Origin: Steinernema hermaphroditum
Taxonomy: Eukaryota; Nematoda; Chromadorea; Rhabditida; Steinernematidae
Direction of reading: 5' to 3'
Length of the DNA stretch: 64,000 nucleotides
Assembly: GCA_030435675.1 (NCBI GenBank)
Contig: CM059625.1
Location: forward strand, 5,146,001 to 5,210,000
Part shown: in pieces, positions 61,740-64,000 of the stretch
Numbering within the stretch: the first letter of the stretch is position 1
Layout of the letters: each line of letters starts with the position of its first letter
Notes under the pieces: model-generated
The model's input: only the letters and a program-made list of their open reading frames with translations
Told to the model about the DNA's origin: nothing
Database searches by the model: none
Program-made: the position numbers and the translations under genes

Positions 61740-63989
61740 ATGGAGAGAACAGATCCAAACTCAATGTACATCGGTGGAGCCTTAGCTTTAATTGCATTCT
61801 TTTACGCGATCGGATTCAGGTAAGCCCGTGTGAAATGAAAGCGAATTGCTCATCAATGACCGACGCCTTTTATACGATACTGTTGCGTCCTTGCCCCCAT
61901 GCCATAAAACTGTAAAAACAAATGATCCCGCCCTTCACCGCCTGTGTAACGCAGTTCGATAGTGGCCATTTTTGTGCTCATTTACAAACAGTGACTAGGT
62001 CTCTCAGATTTCTCTATTAAATTAGTCATTTCTTAAGCCATCACCAGACATCAATTGCTGTTTCAGCTTATGCACTGTGCTATTCTGCTTTTTGGCGGTA
62101 TGTACCGGCGCCTATGTCGCTTCATCGCTGTTCGCCGACACTTCGAACGAGCCGAATACCGTATGCCTGATACTTGAAAATATTTTCCGAGAGCGACTAA
62201 AACGACCGCAGAAGAGGTCGTCTTTGGTGGAGAGCATGATCAAAGTAGGGAAGCAGCCCTGGGACGGTAAGTCTCCACTTGAACATTTGGCATGTTTAAG
62301 AATATCGGAGGCGATTGTCATCATTTTGAAATTACTGTTTTCGGCTCGCGATATTTTCCCCTGTTAGCGTTGTAGTAACAAAATCTTTCAATCGCATATT
62401 ACGCCTAAACATTGCCTAAGTTAATAACGGCACTTGTTCTCCTGCTGAACAACAGAAGAACAATTATCTATAATACATTCTTGTTGTGGCACAATTGTAA
62501 TTACCGAACATGTAAAACCACATCGTATACAATACGCATCGTTGTATTTAGCTGTATCTATTCAGGACTGGAACTCCCAGAACCAGTAAACGTGGCTGTA
62601 GAAGATCTCATCGAACAACTCGTGGACAATTACATCAACTCTTGGTATCAAACGGAAATCAGCAATGACCACGCTTTTGTGAATGAAATAAGGTTAAAAT
62701 TATGATCTTAAACGGCATGTACGAGTCGCTTTTAGATATCAAATTAGGTACGCCAGTGCAGTGCTATTCAGAAGGCTGAATGACATCGATTTGGCAGAGA
62801 CAATATTGAACGACATCGTTCCTGTTGCCGTGATACATGCAGACAGGATACTGAGAACGGAGGATGGAATTGATAAACAGGCAGGATGTTGTTACTTGTT
62901 TGGGGCTGGATATTTAAAATTTGCATTCAACGCCAGTCGGAAAAAAGGCAAAGAAGTAGCAAGCTTCTAGTAATTGAAATGCTTGCTAGCTGACGAAGTG
63001 AAGTCGCTAATTAGAAATAGCAGGCGTCGCGTTGGGCTTCGGCAGAGCTTAAAACAACACCAGTCGTTTCATATCTGTCCATTCAGACGCTGCCACCCCT
63101 AATGATCGAAACAAAGATCCTGGAGAGCTTCGCTGACGTGCACTGCGTAATGACCTCAAGACAGGCCGAGTGTGACTACCTCCGATCACTTGCCGATTTC
63201 CTCGTTGGACAACTCATCGATGAGTCCAGGGTGGCTGGACGGTCTTTGGACGAGGAATCGCCCGTACATAACGTCGCCCTTCCTTCTTTGCGGAACGTAA
63301 GTGGACGAAGATGTCCACAACGGTAAAAGAACTTTTTTTAGAAGAAATGGCCGAGTCATAGCTGTCGACACTTTCTACGCGAACTCTTAGTTTACTCCTT
63401 CTTCATTCCGGTACTGGACCTCTTGGCAGACCCTGACACGATTAATATGCTGCTAGTGCTGCTGTTTGACCCAGAACCAATGGCCGACTATCCCATCACT
63501 AAGGTACCAGAATATGCAAAGTGTGAAACGACAGGTTCATTTAGTCAAAAAGGGTGCCATTCCTTTATGGACTGACGAAATGCGCGATGGACGACACTCC
63601 GGAGTCGTTAATTCAGCTGAAACTCAGTGAAATTGTTCGTGATCCTCGACATCTGCAGATGTTCAGCATGTACCTGAAAGATTCCAAAGGTCCTACCAAT
63701 GTGCTCAAGTTCTTGCTTCAAGCTGATGATGTGCACAGTAGAATGCAGCAAATCGGTTTTGGAAATAAGGTAGTTCTAACAGTCGATACAGCTGGCAAAA
63801 TAGCGTAACCTTCTGTAGGTCGACGATATAGTCAAAGGAGAGTTACGTGCCGATATCTCTACTCTCTACGATAACTTTGCTAAACCGTCATCACCTGAAT
63901 ACGTGCAGCTCCCTGAGGACCTCCTGGAAGAGTTTCGAGAAGCAGTCGAGTCAGACGACCTCTTGTTTCTTGACCGAGTTGTGGAAAAG
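61740..63989 (+). CDS. Sorting nexin with PXA and RGS domains (SNX13/14/25 type), 3' part outside window
   Basis: Eight exons are inferred: 61740-61819, 62067-62266, 62566-62692, 62748-about 62880, 63087-63296, 63342-63503, 63545-63769 and 63819-63989; the frame continues past the window end. The N-terminus is MERTDPNSMYIGG with a hydrophobic helix (ALALIAFFYAIGF) and a second helix in exon 2, as in SNX14, which is ER-anchored. The PXA domain contains VAVEDLIEQLVDNYINSWYQ (the classic PXA start), SNDHAFVNEIR and LADPDTINMLLVLLF. The RGS-like part starts VPFLYGLTKC and includes LKLSEIVRDPRHLQMF. PX and the nexin C-terminal domains are expected beyond 64000. The donor after exon 4 is ambiguous: AG|GCAGGA (GC donor) or GAA|GTAGCA about 80 nt further on. 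SNX14 is a lipid-transfer/lipid-droplet regulator in mammals; SNX13/25 are close alternatives. Confidence 0.85.
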
Positions 63990-64000
63990 GTTTGCTTTTA

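Overview
The window is nuclear DNA from an animal, most likely a nematode. Genes are split by very short introns (mostly 38-55 nt) with GT-AG borders. Conserved metazoan genes (TCP11-like, Asterix, WASH1, an SNX13/14-type sorting nexin, an SLC5 transporter, malic enzyme) sit beside a family I know mainly from nematodes (DUF273-type glycosyltransferase-like proteins), two nematode-style globins and a TauE/SafE-type permease. A Trichuris-like (clade I) worm would fit, but that is inference. There are no bacterial operons, CRISPR arrays or intact transposons.

Layout. 0.6-2.7 kb (+) and 3.0-5.1 kb (-): two TCP11-family paralogues, tail to tail. 5.9-6.6 kb: two elongator tRNA-Met(CAT) genes in inverted orientation. 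6.9-7.6 kb (+): Asterix (WDR83OS) in four tiny exons. 8.5-10.3 kb (-): TauE/SafE permease. 12.4-14.6 kb (-): mitochondrial-type malic enzyme. 14.6-23.7 kb: gene-poor, with a few weak gene candidates. 23.7-24.6 kb (+): globin, converging on 24.8-27.8 kb (-): an SLC5 transporter whose stop codon lies one base past the globin poly(A) signal. 28-34 kb: gene-poor, then two small secreted-protein candidates (-). 36.6-45.4 kb (-): tandem array of three DUF273-type genes. 46.8-48.4 kb (-): second globin, with a polar C-terminal tail. 52.1-53.5 kb (+): single-pass membrane protein with a six-cysteine domain, not recognised. 55.4-56.1 kb (+): unrecognised two-exon gene. 57.6-59.7 kb (+): WASH1. 61.7 kb to the right edge (+): sorting nexin with PXA and RGS domains, cut by the window end.

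Exon models were built by hand from splice signals and family similarity. For TCP11 A and B, Asterix, TauE, malic enzyme, SLC5, the three DUF273 genes, globin 2 and WASH1 the exon lengths sum to a multiple of three with no internal stop, which is strong internal support. Several genes have a splice-acceptor-like site at or just before the start codon, as expected for a 5'-UTR intron or spliced-leader trans-splicing. Functionally the window is a mixed housekeeping segment: WASH1 and the sorting nexin are both endosomal, and malic enzyme, the globins and the two transporters are metabolic. The least explained parts are the DUF273 array (with a gene-conversion signature), the six-cysteine membrane protein and the 55.4 kb gene.
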